Shown piece after piece: positions 1 to 12,420 of a stretch of DNA of 64,000 bases. The notes below the pieces were generated by a model. That model had not been told where the DNA came from and did not search any database. It was given only the letters and a program-made list of their open reading frames with translations. Made by a program: the position numbers and the translations under genes. The DNA is from Laguncularia racemosa (Eukaryota; Streptophyta; Magnoliopsida; Myrtales; Combretaceae), in contig JBBMOL010000012.1 in the NCBI GenBank assembly GCA_037954665.1, positions 186,001 through 250,000 on the forward strand, in the 5' to 3' direction. Positions within the stretch are counted from its first letter, which is position 1. The number at the start of each line of letters is the position of its first letter.

Positions 1-1174
1 CGTTCTCACCAGGGCATACAACTCCTTATCATATATTGGATAGTTTAATGCAGCACCTTGGAGTTTCTCACTGAAATAGGCTATTGGTTTAGAATCCTGC
101 ATTAAAACACCACCAATACCTTTCTCGGAAGCATCACATTCGATCTCAAAAACCTTATCAAAATTTGGTAATACTAACAAAGGAGCGTTAGTTAACTTAC
201 CTTTCAATGTTTGGAATGCCTGCTCATGTATTTTGGTCCACTAGAATTCGCCATTCTTCTTTACCAAATCATTCAGTGGAGCAGCAATGGAAGTGAAGTC
301 TCTCACGAATCACTTATAGAAACTGGCTAGACCGTAGAAGCTCCTGACATCATTGGCGTTCTGAGGTGTTGGCTAATCTCGGATTGCCTTCACTTTCTCA
401 TCATCTACAGCTATTCCATCTGCTCCTACAACAAAACCAAGGAAAACCATAGATTCCATACAAAACGTGCACTTTTTCAAGTTGACATATAATTGGTTTT
501 TCCTTAAAACAGTAAAAATACTTTGCAGATGTCGTACATGATCATCCAAAGTCCTATTGTATATCAAGATATTATCAAAATAAACTACAAAAAATTTTCC
601 TAAGAATGGACGCAATACATGATTCATTAATCTCATGAAGGTATTGGTTGCATTAGTTACCCAAAAGGCATAACCATCCATTCATACAGTCCATGTTTGG
701 TTTTAAAGACAGCTTTCCACTCATCACCCTCTTTCATACGAATTTGGTAATAGTCGTTTTTAAGGTCAATTTTTGAAAACAAGCATATACCATACAACTC
801 ATCAAGCATGTCATCTAATTTAAGAATGGGATGTCTGTACTTAACTATGATTTTGTTGATCGCCCTACAATCTATGCACATACTCCACGTCCTATCCTTC
901 TTGGGCACTAAAATCACTAGAACTGAGTATGAGCTTAGACTCTCTCACACAAACCCTTTTTCCATCAGCCCATCCACTTGTTTCTGAATTTCCTTGGCCT
1001 CCTCTGGATTGGTTCTATATGTTAGCAGGTTTGGAATGGAAGCACCCGGCATGAAATCAATTTGATGCTCTATCCCTCGTAGAGGGGGTAATCCTTGTGG
1101 CACTTCTTCAGAGAACAAGTCTTCAAATTCCTGCAACAAAGAAACAACACTAGACACAAAAGAGTTAATGTCAG
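1..1174 (-). pseudogene. gypsy copy 1 pol: reverse transcriptase and RNase H fragment
   Basis: Conceptual translation of the minus strand gives reverse transcriptase blocks in broken frames: a VPKKDRTW-type block near 900, the SKIDLKNDYYQIRM block near 750, the palm motif near 570, then an RNase H-like stretch down to about position 10 with the DASEKGIG-type motif near 140. The catalytic motif reads YFDN where active enzymes have two aspartates (YxDD), so the enzyme would be dead even if the frames were repaired. The normal join of RT to its upstream part is interrupted by the hAT-like insertion starting at 1175. Pseudogene status is directly visible from frame changes near 660 and 930. Confidence 0.85.
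1167..1174. repeat. target site duplication, left copy, of hAT-like element 1
   Basis: AATGTCAG here is repeated exactly at 2606-2613 on the other side of the element. Removing one copy plus the element restores continuity of the surrounding gypsy sequence. Confidence 0.75.
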
Positions 1175-2605
1175 CATTGTTGTCAAAATCGCGATTTAAC
1201 TCGTACGATTCAACGATTTTACGAGTTTGTATATATATTTCTAGTTAACTCGCACACAAAATCAGAGAGAAGCAAAATCGTAACAAAATCACAATTTTGA
1301 ACAGTAAAATCGTTCAAAATCGCGATTCTATCCGATTCAACCAACTCCACAAATATTTACAACTACAGGCTTCCACGTAAATAACACACGGCCTTGTCTC
1401 AGACCGTGTACTCAATCATGTGTGCTTCTGTGGATTTTCTAAGCTCAAAACACGGTCGTGCCTTCAACCGTGTGTTCAACCATGTGTGCTTCTATGGACA
1501 TGTTTCCTTGACATACGGCCGTGCAATTTAATTACCCGGTCATGCTCTTCCCCTATTCCTTCCAAAAAGCATTTTTCTTCGTGTTTTCTTATCCAAGTCC
1601 AAACTTTTAATAAACAACTGTGGGCTTAATTGTTAAAAGCCCTCTAGCGTCCAAGGGGCGCTGCCCCCTTAAAACCCCCGCCAAGGCGGCTTCCCCGGAC
1701 CCCCTTGCTTTCCTGTCGTAAGGGAGTATGAGTCATACCCCAACATATTCGTCGATCATCACTCCTCTCTTGTCAGTGTGTTACATTGCATTGAAGTCTT
1801 TGTGTTTGTGTTCGTCGATTGTTAGTCTTCTTGTTCCTATTCGTGATCATGTTCGTATTAAAGCACTCGTGTTTGATTGCTGCAACTTTCCTTATTTTAA
1901 CTAATATTTTTGTAATAGTAAATAAAATAAATGGTAAATAACTTTAATTTTATAAGAATTTTTTAGATTTTTAATTTTATAGGAAAGGTATAAATGTATT
2001 TATATTTCTATCTTTTCAATATATCATTCTCATAGTTAAGTAAATGTGAGATATTGTTAAGTAAATATATTTTGAATTAATAATCACGAATAGTGCAAAA
2101 ATTTACCTAGTAATATATAATTTTGAAGGTTTTTCTTGTTATAATATCTTCTTTATTATGTACTTTTGGTCATTTTTTAATATTACTCATATCTAATGGT
2201 ATATCTTCATTATCAATTTTTATTTATTAGTAATTTCTTAAAGTCACAATTGATTTTTAAATTTTATCTATTATCTTTTAAATTTTGTATATAGAACTAG
2301 ATGAAACTTGTTTTATACATGATTTATCATTTTAGAAATAAAATATCTATATTATACAACTTATGCTCGATTATCTATATTATGATTTTTATTGCAAATT
2401 TGCAATTTATAGCTAAAATAAATACTTAATTTCCTTATTTCTATTATTCATTATATTTCTTAATGACTATTATAAGTAAATTTATAATATTTAAAAGTTA
2501 TTTTATATAGGTTGTAGAAACTTACGTTTCTACGTTCCGTTTTTACATTCCGATTCTACAGACCCTTTAGCGATTCTATGTAAAATCGCGATTTTGACAA
2601 CCATG
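1175..2605. mobile_element. hAT-like non-autonomous DNA element 1
   Basis: The element is bounded by imperfect terminal inverted repeats. The left end begins CATTGTTGTCAAAATCGCGA, and the right end read inward begins CATGGTTGTCAAAATCGCGA. An 8-bp direct duplication, AATGTCAG, lies at 1167-1174 and 2606-2613. Eight-bp duplications and CA...TG ends fit the hAT superfamily. No transposase frame is visible. Short AAATCG motifs recur near the ends. A block around 1350-1870 is richer in GC, carries repeated ACACGGYCGTG-like motifs, and is absent from the sister element at 15255-15979. It is probably a later insertion or captured DNA. Because the left end and the right flank share CATT, the exact boundary could shift by up to 4 bp. 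Confidence 0.75.
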
Positions 2606-3099
2606 AATGTCAGCATTAGAAAAATATAAATCCTTGTACATAAGTACAAGTAATTGTTGTTTTGCCATCATTGCACTCTTAACCTCACTCTTCCTCGCCA
2701 TTCTCTATGCTCTCAGTGTTTGTGTGTATTTGCCCTCTTTGCTCACAAGTGTTTGTTTTTCACTTGTCTTATTTTTCTCACATGTACTCGAGTGTTTTTC
2801 CCTGAATTCCTTTGCAATTCTCATCTGATCTTCACTAGCTTCCCATGGCTTCTAAGGTGTGAGAACCACTTTCTTTTTGTTTAAAACAAAAGAATATTGG
2901 TTTTTGTACCCATCGTACATAACCTTCCTGTCAAACTACCAAGGTCGCCCTAACAAGATGTGGCTAGCCTACATAGGTACCACATCACACATAACCTCGT
3001 CTTTGTAGCTCCCTATAGAGTAGGCTATAAGTACATGCTAGGTTACCTTAACCTCCCCACAATCACTCATCCACTGCAATCGATATGGTCTAGGATGCT

Positions 3100-4415
3100 T
3101 CACTGCTTTCAACTGCATCTTTTCCACTAGCAAAGTGCTAGCAACATTAGTGCAACTGCCACTATTGATTATCAAGCTACATACTCCACTTGCACATGAC
3201 ACCGTATATGAAACATATGTTCACGCGGATCCCCTCACCATCATCCTAGGGTTGTACACTAAGCATTCTCCCCGTAACATACAACTCGCCACTCACGGGT
3301 CCCTCTAAGTCAACATCTTCATACTCCTGTGATGGTGACTCCTCCTCATCCTTAGAGCTCACACTCTCTACATCTCCACTATCACTGATAATCATAGCCC
3401 TCTGATTTGGACATTAGGATGCAACGTGCCCAAATCCCTGACACCTAAAACACTTTATATCTCTGGTCTTGGAAGGGGGCTTAGTGTCAGTCTTTCCCTT
3501 AGGTGCAGCAACTGGATTCTTAGCCCTCACATCCTCCTTAGGCTTTGAATCGGTGGAGTTTCTCTTCCACGTGGATTTCCATGGAGTTTTGGAAGTCGAG
3601 CCAGTCCTCTGCTCACTCCTGTATTTTAGTTGCCACTCTACTTTAATAGCTCTATGCAGTAACTCTTCCATATCTAAGTAATGGTGAAGATCTACTACAT
3701 CAGCTATCTCCCGATTCAATCCATTGATGAATCTAGCCATAGTGGCCTCATCATCCTCCTCAATTCTCACCCTAATCATGGCCATCTCCAACTCTTTGTA
3801 ATAATCCTTTACACTATTATCCCCCCTGAGTCAACCCTTGGACTTTCCTAAGTAAGTCCCTATGATAATAACTAGGAATAAAACGCTTCTGCATGATCAT
3901 TTCCATCTCCTCCTAAGTGTTAATAGGTCGCTCTCCATACCTGCGCCTATTACGCACCAATTGATCCCACTATACACTAGCGTAATCTGAAAACTCCACT
4001 GCAACTAATTTTATCTTTTTCTCCTCAGTGTAGTTGTGACATTCAAAGATATGATCCATCTTCCTCTCCCATTCTAAATACAATTCTGAATCATTCTTTC
4101 CCTGAAAAGTTGGGATTTTCAACTTAATACTCCCTAAATTACTATCACGCCTCTAGGTACTTCCCCTATCCCTCACGTGTTGGTAATCTCCAAAATCATA
4201 TTCCTCTTCTTCATCTATCCTAACTCATCCCCTATTATGTCTACCTACTCCTCACCTGACAGTGGTACTGCTAGACGGTTCCCTACTCCTATCCATCCTG
4301 TCATGAATCTACTCTAGTTCCCCCGTTAGGATCCTCTTCATCCCCCCCCCACCCCCCCCATCAATTCCTCAAACATCACCCGACTTTCTCCTCCATTAGT
4401 GTTCTGTCCCGACAT
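3100..4415 (-). pseudogene. gypsy copy 1 gag and protease remnant
   Basis: This encodes the capsid/nucleocapsid part of the gypsy polyprotein. A plausible start codon lies at 4413-4415, but the first part has stops. The clearest open stretch is 3414-3791 and matches the typical plant gypsy gag (EDYYKEM-type region, then MEELLHRAIKVEWQLK). It ends in a zinc knuckle, CFRCQGFGHVAS, followed by a stop codon one residue before the last cysteine. Farther along, near 3125-3180, is a retropepsin-like site reading INSGSCTNVAS. The expected catalytic aspartate is asparagine, so the protease would be inactive. C-runs at 4348-4368 lie in the gag N-terminus and probably reflect mutation. Confidence 0.8.
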
Positions 4416-5288
4416 AATTCTAATAATTTGCAGCAAGTTACGATCACAATTACAAAAAATATATAAGTATTTTCCTCACACTCACTCGTGTATTGCTCAC
4501 AATTCCACTCATGTATATCTCTCACAAAATATGATCTCACCACCTACTTTTTGTAATTCTTTTTCTAGGAACTCAATTTAGAACTCCTAAACTCAAATTA
4601 CTAAGTCAACACTAATGATTACTATCAGCCTAAGTCACGTGAATAAAGGAAGACTAACTACACAATCTAATTGATATGGAAAAGATTCACCACTGAATAG
4701 ATATGCAATCAAACACAAAATGATATAATTTGCACCGAAACACAATGAATGATTATGGAATGTAATTTTCGGATGCACAATTTAGAAATCACAAAGCATC
4801 AATCACAGTTGGAATTGGAAACAATTGATATGGAAAGTGAATTGACTCAACCAATTATGTAATTGACAATTCAATAAGCCATCTTGTGATTTCGGCAATT
4901 GTAATTCTTTCAAGGCCGAATTCCTTTTTTTTTTTGAATTTCGGTTCTTGATTCTTTCTTTTGCAACCAAATTTGATTTTTTTTTTTTTTTTGTAGATAA
5001 GCTATGAATTGAACACAATTGATTGTTCAAGAAAACCTAAATACCGTTGGCCTTAATGGATTGTAATGACCGAACAAGTATGAAATTTATTTATTTTTAT
5101 ATGACTTATATCTATGAATATGCAAAAGACAACAAACGAATATGGAAAAGAACATAATTTTTTTTTTTCAGATATGAATATGGAAAAGAACAACAGACGA
5201 ATATGGAAAAGAACAACAAACGACTATGGAAAAGAACAATAGAAAAATTAAAGAAAATGATAGAATTTACTTGATTCAAGAAGTCGAA

Positions 5289-5300
5289 GCTCAAATACCA
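5289..5300 (-). other. primer binding site of gypsy copy 1
   Basis: On the minus strand this reads TGGTATTTGAGC, a two-base variant of the initiator-tRNA-Met type site TGGTATCAGAGC seen in copy A. It lies 2 bases from the LTR start, as expected. Confidence 0.75.
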
Positions 5301-5302
5301 AA

Positions 5303-5962
5303 TGATGTGTGTAACCCTAGGTATATTAAACCTAGAACCCCGGCGATACTAATTGGTTTCAATTACCTCAAGGATCGTCTTGAATAAGCAATGCATAACT
5401 AGACCCCAATCAAACTCGTTGACTATAACCTAAGGTATCAATAGGTATTCTTAATAATTCGGTTAAGAATTCTATGGAAAAGTTCTTTTGCAAAAGAACA
5501 AAAAGAGGTATTTTGTATCTCACGAAAAAAATGTATTTTCATATACCAAATTTGTCTTTTAGCCAGCCCCTAGCGCGGTCATATATATAGCACACAACAC
5601 AATATGGAAATCCTAAGTTACTTATTCTATCCTTATTCTTGTGTCACCAAGTAGGCAACTAAATAACAAGGAAAACAAACCAACAAATAATAACAAAATC
5701 GAATGTATCATCTAATGTAGTGTCCACGCAAATATATAATATTCCTAAAATATTTCATCCTTCCATGGTCACGTAAATTAAGTTGACACATGTATGTTTT
5801 CCTTCTATGTAGCTTGATTCCCGGGCCTGCAAGTCCATGACTAGTCTTTATAGAGCTTCGCTCATCCTTTTAGCTCTAGCTCGAGTTATTGGGCCTCCAA
5901 TACCATGTAATGGATCATGAGATTTTGGTTCCTTCCTTTGTGATGTTAGTGGATCCTCATCA
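5303..5962 (-). repeat. LTR (5' LTR) of gypsy copy 1
   Basis: It begins TGATGTG next to the primer binding site and ends ATCA, matching the TGAT...ATCA ends of copy A. Two internal stretches align with the A LTRs: the ACCCTAGG region near its start and the AATGGATCAT region near 5911. The right boundary at 5962 is inferred from those ends. The other LTR is outside the window, so the target duplication cannot be tested. Confidence 0.7.
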
Positions 5963-6132
5963 TAAACCTAAGCTACTATATACAATAATAAACCTTCACA
6001 ATAGGTCACAATCTCAAAAACACACCACACTAGAGAGAGCGAAAATACCCACTAGCAAAAAGTATTGTTAGATGGTGAAGATGACATTGTGTGGTAGGCT
6101 CTTACAAGTAGTCATGCAACAATATTTTTATC

Positions 6133-7090
6133 TGTAATGCCTCAAAACTTATAATACATATGGTCAGCCACATGTCATCACAGCATGAGGACACGCAAAG
6201 GATCGGATACAACTATAATTGCACACTTGACAATAACTTCAATTATATAACAATTTAATTCTCCACTAATAATAATGAGTAGCTTTAGTCAATTGCACTT
6301 AATGACCACAAACATAAAAGCAACAATAATGGTCTAAAAGCACGGAAGTTCATTGCTCTTGCTAAACTGACATCTAACTAACATGAATATAGAAACTGAA
6401 CCACAAATAGTATTAACTAAAATCCAAATCCACATATAGTCAACATAACCAAGGTACTCATACTAAGTTTTTATCATCTTTTACAAGCTCTAATCCTCAT
6501 AATAGTAATAATACTCAATGTTGTCTCCCGCATAAGAGTCCCTATTTATTTTATCATAACCTACCACTTCATCAGACATACATATAGCAAAAAAAAAAAA
6601 AAAAAATCCTCAAAAGGGGTGAAATAATGCTCAGTACGGTATACCAACAAACACATGTGCATGTCATACATGTACAAACCACAAGCACCAATGCAATACG
6701 TGTAACACAAGCAACCAATTAATTATATCTTATTTAAGTGTAAAATATAGCATAGTCATGGCATCTCAAGACTTGGGGTAACATAAGACTCCAAGTATAA
6801 ACATATGTAATATACATATATATGATGTTGAATATTGTCCAACATCTATGAGTTCATGAGTCACCTAAATCTACCCAAATCATTTCGGTGAACGACTCTA
6901 CTTGGCATAACATTACACATCAATCATCAAAATGCCACCCCAAGATCACTGGTACTCCCGATCCCTCAAGCCTAGTCAAGTACAAACATCAAACATTTAC
7001 AAGCCGAGTATAAATTAAGTCCATTTTGGTTCTAACCTAACAAGCATAATTATCAAATATAGTATACATGTACCTGGAACAACAATCTCA
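6133..7090 (-). repeat. LTR segment a, related to the LTRs of gypsy element B
   Basis: It starts TGTAATGCCTCAAAAC and tracks the same order of landmarks as the LTRs at 10187 and 24223: a GACACGCAAAGG-like stretch, a block near 6890-6960 with ATCATC and CACC words and a CCTC tract, and a GTACCTG/ATACCTG tract near 7070. No primer binding site precedes it, so in a minus-strand element it would be the outer (3') LTR. The right end could not be found. Homology becomes unclear past about 7090. Confidence 0.6.
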
Positions 7091-8861
7091 TATGACACCA
7101 AAGTCTTTTTATCCTTATGTCTTGACAATTAATCATAAATGATAGAATTTTAGTATTTTCACTAAGCTTATTTAATTAGTTTAGTTATCAACTCACCCTT
7201 TGAACAAACCTCTAACTATTAGTTTTATCCTCCTAACTAACCTTTGTGATTATCTAACTATTACTCTTAACCTTTGTCTCTACATACTTGAAGTCTAGAA
7301 TGATATTAGAAAGGTTTTGGAACGCATGAAGCTTAATACCCAATTTTGTTAATAAAAATATTAAGTTTGATTTATCTATAAAATAAGTAATCTAAATAGT
7401 TATAAACATCATAAGGATTAATATTTGATGGTCAACACAACTAGCTATATAATAATAAAAGGAAGAAAACAAAAAGAATTGAATAAGTCTTTGAATATAG
7501 CTAGCGTCCAAATGGTAAAATGCTTAGCATTTAGATGCTTTGATAGTGTCTGGATGCCATGATAGGATCTAGATGCCTTGTAACCGGATGCTACCTACCT
7601 TTCTCTTCTATACACTTTTCAAGGGCTAGCATTTGAATGGTACCATTCTCTTTTATACACTTTTCAAGGGCTAGCATCCAGTTGCAAAAATCATTCTTTT
7701 GTTAACCCAAACCAAAAATCATATTCTTATACCCCCAATCATCATCAAATCCTCCATCTTTTGCTATCTTAAGCACATCTCATTTCTTTCCCATATCATT
7801 AAATGAATTGAAATAAAAAATCGAATCCAACTTACCTTCTTGATTGACTTCTCCAACAACCCTTCATATAATCACACCCTTGTGCAACCATCAACTAAAC
7901 TCACAATCTTGTAATTGGAAAAGATCATAAATGTCCTTGCAATTATATTCTCATATTGTAGTGTTAACACTTACCACTATGAGATCTCAATTGGCTTTGC
8001 AAAATTCAATTATTCCTCTAACCTTTGACTCAAAAAAAAAAAAAAAACTAATAACAACAAAAAGCTAAAAACAATTGTGTTAAATCATGTTAGTACTACC
8101 TTTGATCCAAAAATCGGGATTAAATACTTACCTTAGTGTTGAGCCTCACACACAAATGCAAAAGAAGATGATAGGTGTAAGGTTCAATAATGAGCAATAC
8201 TATCAAATTCAAGTTGATCTACTTGATCCAATTTGTTCCATCTAATCCAATCATAAAAGCAGTCTTGGTCACTCCTTCAATCCATATTAACAACAAACCT
8301 AAAACACCTAATTGAACTAGCTAATCAACTACTTGTTATAGGAACCAATAAGGTTTCTCGAGTCAAAATGCACCATTTTTTTGTGTTTGTTTGCTAGGGG
8401 AATGGATAAATTTACTAAAAGAATAAATCTAGACCAAGAGAAAATAAAAGGCAAAATGTAAAAAGCACTTAATTTTCAAATCCTAAGGTGGATAATCTTA
8501 TTGTTTCATAAATAATTCTAAATTATATTTCCAACTTTTTTTTATTGATAACAATTCAACCTACCTAACTCTTAGCTCCTTCTGGTTCCCAAATCAACCT
8601 CTAAATTGAGTTTGATTACATTGATTATGATCTACCAGATTGGGTCTATATAAAAATCTTGGATTTTGATCATCTTAATTTACTTTCTCTTGATTTTTTT
8701 TTTAATTTATCTCTTTAAAGATATTAATTAAAATTATAAGAAAATTGAAAGTATCATAATAATATCATGAAGTTATTTAAATTTTTAAACAACTTTAGCC
8801 ATTAAATTGTAAACTAAGGGAAATTAAGAGGAATTTTTTCCAAAAATTTTCTCATCATGGG
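7091..8861. other. AT-rich segment without recognised genes
   Basis: This is probably the continuation of LTR segment a and decayed retrotransposon DNA. A short degenerate duplication (GGGCTAGCAT contexts near 7622 and 7670) and an A-run at 8033-8046 are visible. No coding signal or polypurine tract was seen. Confidence 0.4.
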
Positions 8862-9112
8862 TTGTTTTTTTGTATGTTCACTGAAGTTGTACCCGGGACA
8901 CTTGGATTCCACCAAGAAGAATCTAGTGAGGAGTGTCAGCCAGCATATATTGACAGTTTTAAAACCACAAGATTCATGGCGTTCGCTACACTGCCCATGA
9001 TTTCATGTCTAAGTTTCCAGGAAAGATTGTTGACGTTTTGCAAGCTGTGACGGTGACAACCAGTGAATGGCAACGATTGCTTAAATGGGTCCAGAAAATG
9101 ACCAAGTATAAA
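8862..9112 (+). pseudogene. exon-like fragment of an unrecognised gene
   Basis: The plus strand shows protein-like composition in two successive frames. Starting near 8881 it reads LKLYPGHLDSTKKNLVRSV and continues to about 8993. The frame then shifts near 8994, and a second stretch runs to a TAA stop at 9110-9112 (HDFMSKFPGKIVDVLQAV, then a TSEWQRLLKWVQK-like tail). The base composition is richer in GC than the flanks. I do not recognise the family. The frameshift, the lack of a clear start and the position among retrotransposons favour a captured or dead gene fragment. A short terminal exon of an unseen gene is the alternative. Confidence 0.4.
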
Positions 9113-10167
9113 TAAATAATTTCCGTTCTTCATAGAAAATCATATTTTTCTCCTGTCTATTCTGCTAGAAATTGCTTTCGGCTAACTAATATCATTTTTC
9201 TTGCAATGCATCCGTCTCAAAATAAGAATATATATATATATATAATATTATACAGTATAATTTGAACTTTGTTATTTTCTCTACTCATAAGGAATATTTG
9301 TAGGACAAGGAATAAAATATTCTTTTGTAAACGAATATCCTTAAAATATTCTTAATCGAAAAATAATTTTAAAAATATACCACTTAAAAATTAGGTATTG
9401 AAAACCGGATTTTAAGTTGATTTAAAATCAAGTGTTAAACACCCGATACTATTTTTCAAATTAAAATTGAGTCTTTATATTGACCAAAATATAAACACTG
9501 AAATCGGACAGCCAACACTCGATGTCATGCCAATTTAAAATCGGGTTTTCAACACTCAATTTTAATTGGTATATGTATGCCTAGAGAGGTAACTAAGGAT
9601 GTCCAAAAAGTTTACAATCAAATTCATTATCCTCTTAATTAATTTAATATGCAAAAGCATTTAAATTATATCAGAGTTAAGCACATTTATTGCTTCTACC
9701 TTATACAAGTAAGCTTGGATTTACAAGTTACAACTCAAAATAAACAAGCAAATATAAAGTAAATAAGAGTAAAAGAGAGAGGAAGAAATGCACCTAGATG
9801 TATAGAGGTTCGACCTTATACTTACGTCCTCTCTTACCGCTAAGAATTCAATATAAACTCCAATTGATGGTACAAGAGGATTCTTAGAATGTGAATAACA
9901 CCACCAAAGCTTAGTTAAAGCTATTATTGTTATGAAAACACAAACTTCTTTGAGTTCTCCTAACTCTCACTAGATTAACCCCTAATAGCCAACTCACTCA
10001 CACACAATGCCATCCTTTCTCTACAGCTAAGCTTACTTACATACAATAGATTTACACTCCTAACACTATTGGAAATAATAGTTGTTTTCCCAACTGCTAG
10101 CTTGCTAAAATAGAGAGTATAAAAATTTCAAAAGCATGATTTCTCACGAACAAATCAATAAACCTAG
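9113..10167. other. AT-rich segment, no gene seen
   Basis: It contains a TA microsatellite at 9229-9244. At 9380-9560 there is a stretch with several AAAATCGGGTTTT/AAACCCGATT-like words in both orientations, which may be a small decayed DNA element. At 9790-10120 the DNA resembles an LTR or leader (GGTTCGACCTTATACTTACG), but no ends were found. Confidence 0.35.
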
Positions 10168-10179
10168 GCTCCAATACCA
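10168..10179 (-). other. primer binding site left of LTR segment b
   Basis: Minus-strand TGGTATTGGAGC is identical to the site beside LTR c (24204-24215), with the same 7-base spacing to the LTR. Its presence on this side makes LTR b a 5' LTR for an element to the left, although LTR b also borders a polypurine tract on its right. Confidence 0.65.
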
Positions 10180-10186
10180 TTTAAGC

Positions 10187-11703
10187 TATAATGCCCCAAA
10201 ACCTGGAGCAAATACAACCTGCCACACATCTTCACCAAATGAAGACATGCAAAGGTTCAGTATATACTAAACTCCACAATTGGTATCATGTCACCATGAC
10301 ATCATAAAGGAAATCTCCACATATATTAATGAGTGACCTCACTAAGTTTTACTCAGTGTCTATATATGAAATTGAAACTATCGAGAACAAATTGAACACA
10401 AGAATTCAACTAAAGTTCACCTTCTATAATTAATAACAGCGGAAGCAAAAGAAAACTCAAATATAACTTAAATCATAGGCATAATACTCTAAACACAATA
10501 TTCTAATAATACTCCTCTTTCTAGCTTGCCCATCACTCTTCATAGTACACATATTCCACATCATCTCTCCCAAGTCTTGATTTATGTTCACTAACGTCTC
10601 ATCATACCCAACTATTTCCCCAAAAGAACCTGTAGCTGAAAAAGGATCCCACGAGGAGTGAGCCAAAGCGTAGTATAATATATACCAACAACCACACAAG
10701 CATGTCATGCAGAAATACAACCACAAACATGATGCAAATAGGATATTTAAGCACTAACTTGTTATCTTTCATATCAATCATTCATGCACACAACTTTAGA
10801 TAACACAAGAACCACATACACACAGCCATACTTATAATACATTTATACATATGGGATAATAGGTAATCCCTAGTGTGCATGAGTCCATGAGTCTTTATAA
10901 TACCTATATACATATACAACAGTGAGTACTCTCCTCTATCCATAAGTCCATAAGTTCATAAATCCAAACATCCTAAATCTACTCGAATCATCTCAGTACA
11001 TGACTCCACTAGGGACAACATCACATACCGATCATCGAGGCGCCACCTTGCAATCACCGACATTCTCGGTTCCTCTGGCCCAACCAATCACAATCACACA
11101 ATTAATCAATTTCAATTTTAACTTAAGTTGGTTTACATTTCTAGCCTAACATGCACAATCAACAAACATAGTATACACAAACCTAATAAGCAACAGATGT
11201 TCTCTTCACAATTCTTAAAATCTCTTAAACCTCAAACCTATTCAAATCAATAAACATACACAATTAGAGATCCTATAACAAACATTTTAATCTACTTTTA
11301 GGTATATGAATAGGTTAGGAGAAGTTAGGAATCGAAATTTTGCGAAAAACTTGTCTTTGGAAAACATAGGTTTAACACATCTAAGTACATAGTTTAAATC
11401 ATTCCAATGATCAAAGTTTCTCACACTAATCATTCATGTGTAAGTTTATTAGATCGCCTAATATAGTAGTTGCTTTCTTCTCCTAAGGTTTTTCCTCACT
11501 CTCGAAATTCTACAGTGCACAATATGGGGAAAAAGGTTAGAAGGACATATGTTGATCTATTTATAAATGACCATATCACCCTAGTTGCTAAGTCCTTTTT
11601 ACTTCCATTTGCACCAACCTTATTATTTTTATATTTTGATTTGTTTTTCTTGGCTTTAAAACTATTGTCTAATTTATTTTTTTATTTATTTTTTATTATT
11701 ACA
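10187..11703 (-). repeat. LTR b of gypsy element B
   Basis: The left end reads TATAATGCCCC (TG mutated to TA) after the primer binding site spacer. The right end reads TTATTATTACA directly before a polypurine tract. It is 1517 bp. It shares landmarks with LTR a and LTR c, including a GACATGCAAAGG stretch near 10244, CTCCACTAGGGACAACATC near 11006, and a CATCGAGG block. Confidence 0.65.
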
Positions 11704-11717
11704 TTCTCCCCCTCTTG
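11704..11717 (-). other. polypurine tract of element B
   Basis: Minus-strand AAGAGGGGGAGAA lies directly before the LTR start TGTAATAAT. It would prime plus-strand DNA synthesis. Its position at the inner edge of LTR b defines that LTR as the 3' LTR of the body to its right. Confidence 0.7.
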
Positions 11718-11739
11718 ATAGAACTTTCGTCCTCAAAAG

Positions 11740-12420
11740 TTACCTAAATTGTGAAAAAGCTTTGGACATATATTTCTCATCTCCTCTTCCAATTCCTAAG
11801 TCACTTTTCTTTATGTTTGATTACTCCACTAAACCTTGACATACTTGATCACTCATCTCCTCAAAATTTGCTCCTTAGTATCCACAATCCTAACAAGCTT
11901 CTCTATTGTTGTAAGGCTTGGTTACACTTCCAAAGGTTCAAAAGCGGTTACTTGGTCTAGATTCAATACATATTTCCTTAACATGGAAATGTGGAATACA
12001 TCATGTACCTAGCCAAATTTAGTGGTAAGGCCATCTTATATGCCATCGTTCCAACCCTTTTGATGATTTCAAAGGGGCCTACATACTTAGGGTTTAGTTT
12101 TCCTCTTAATCCAAATCTTACCACCCCTTTTGTAGGTGATACTTTCAACAAGACATGATTTCCCACTTTAAACTCTAAAGGGTTTCATCTTTTGTCTACA
12201 TAAGACTTTTGACGACTTTGAACTGACTGCATTCTCTATCTGATTAAATTGACCTTATCTACAGCATCTTGTATCAGGTCGAGTCCCATTACATATTTCT
12301 TATCCACCTCATCCCAATGTAACGAAGATCAACACTTCCTACCATATAATGCTTCATAGGGAGCCATTTGAATTATAACTTGATAGCTATTATTGTTGGA
12401 AAACTCTACCGATGGTAGGT
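11740..12420 (-). pseudogene. element B pol, integrase C-terminal part
   Basis: Minus-strand translation gives the end of the catalytic domain (APYEALYGRKC near 12350), the GPFEIIKRVGTMAYKMALP segment at about 12015-12095, and a C-terminal HISMLRKYV-like and KVWWSNH-like tail near 11970-11790, typical of chromovirus integrases. Several stops and shifts break it. The reading frame continues from the other side of element A: the segment ending at 12420 joins the one beginning at 19412 once A and one 5-bp duplication are discounted. Confidence 0.75.
12416..12420. repeat. 5-bp target site duplication of element A, left copy
   Basis: TAGGT here is repeated exactly at 19407-19411, immediately outside the opposite LTR of element A. 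The interrupted integrase codons of element B are restored when one copy is discounted. Confidence 0.9.

Larger units (their letters stand above)
1..5962 (-). mobile_element. Ty3/gypsy retrotransposon copy 1, degenerate, left end outside window
   Basis: Reading on the minus strand from right to left, the segment holds an LTR, a primer binding site, gag, a protease remnant, reverse transcriptase and the start of RNase H. The window edge cuts it before integrase. Its gag and pol closely resemble those of the complete copy at 12421-19406, so both belong to one family. Stops and frame breaks are frequent, and a hAT-like element at 1175-2605 splits the pol region. The clade within Ty3/gypsy was not assigned. 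The left LTR and the left target duplication cannot be seen. Confidence 0.85.

Noticed and set aside
1420..1629. Plus-strand frame with repeated Cys-rich words
   Set aside because: Arises from the ACACGGYCGTG repeats in the hAT-like element, not a cysteine-rich peptide gene.
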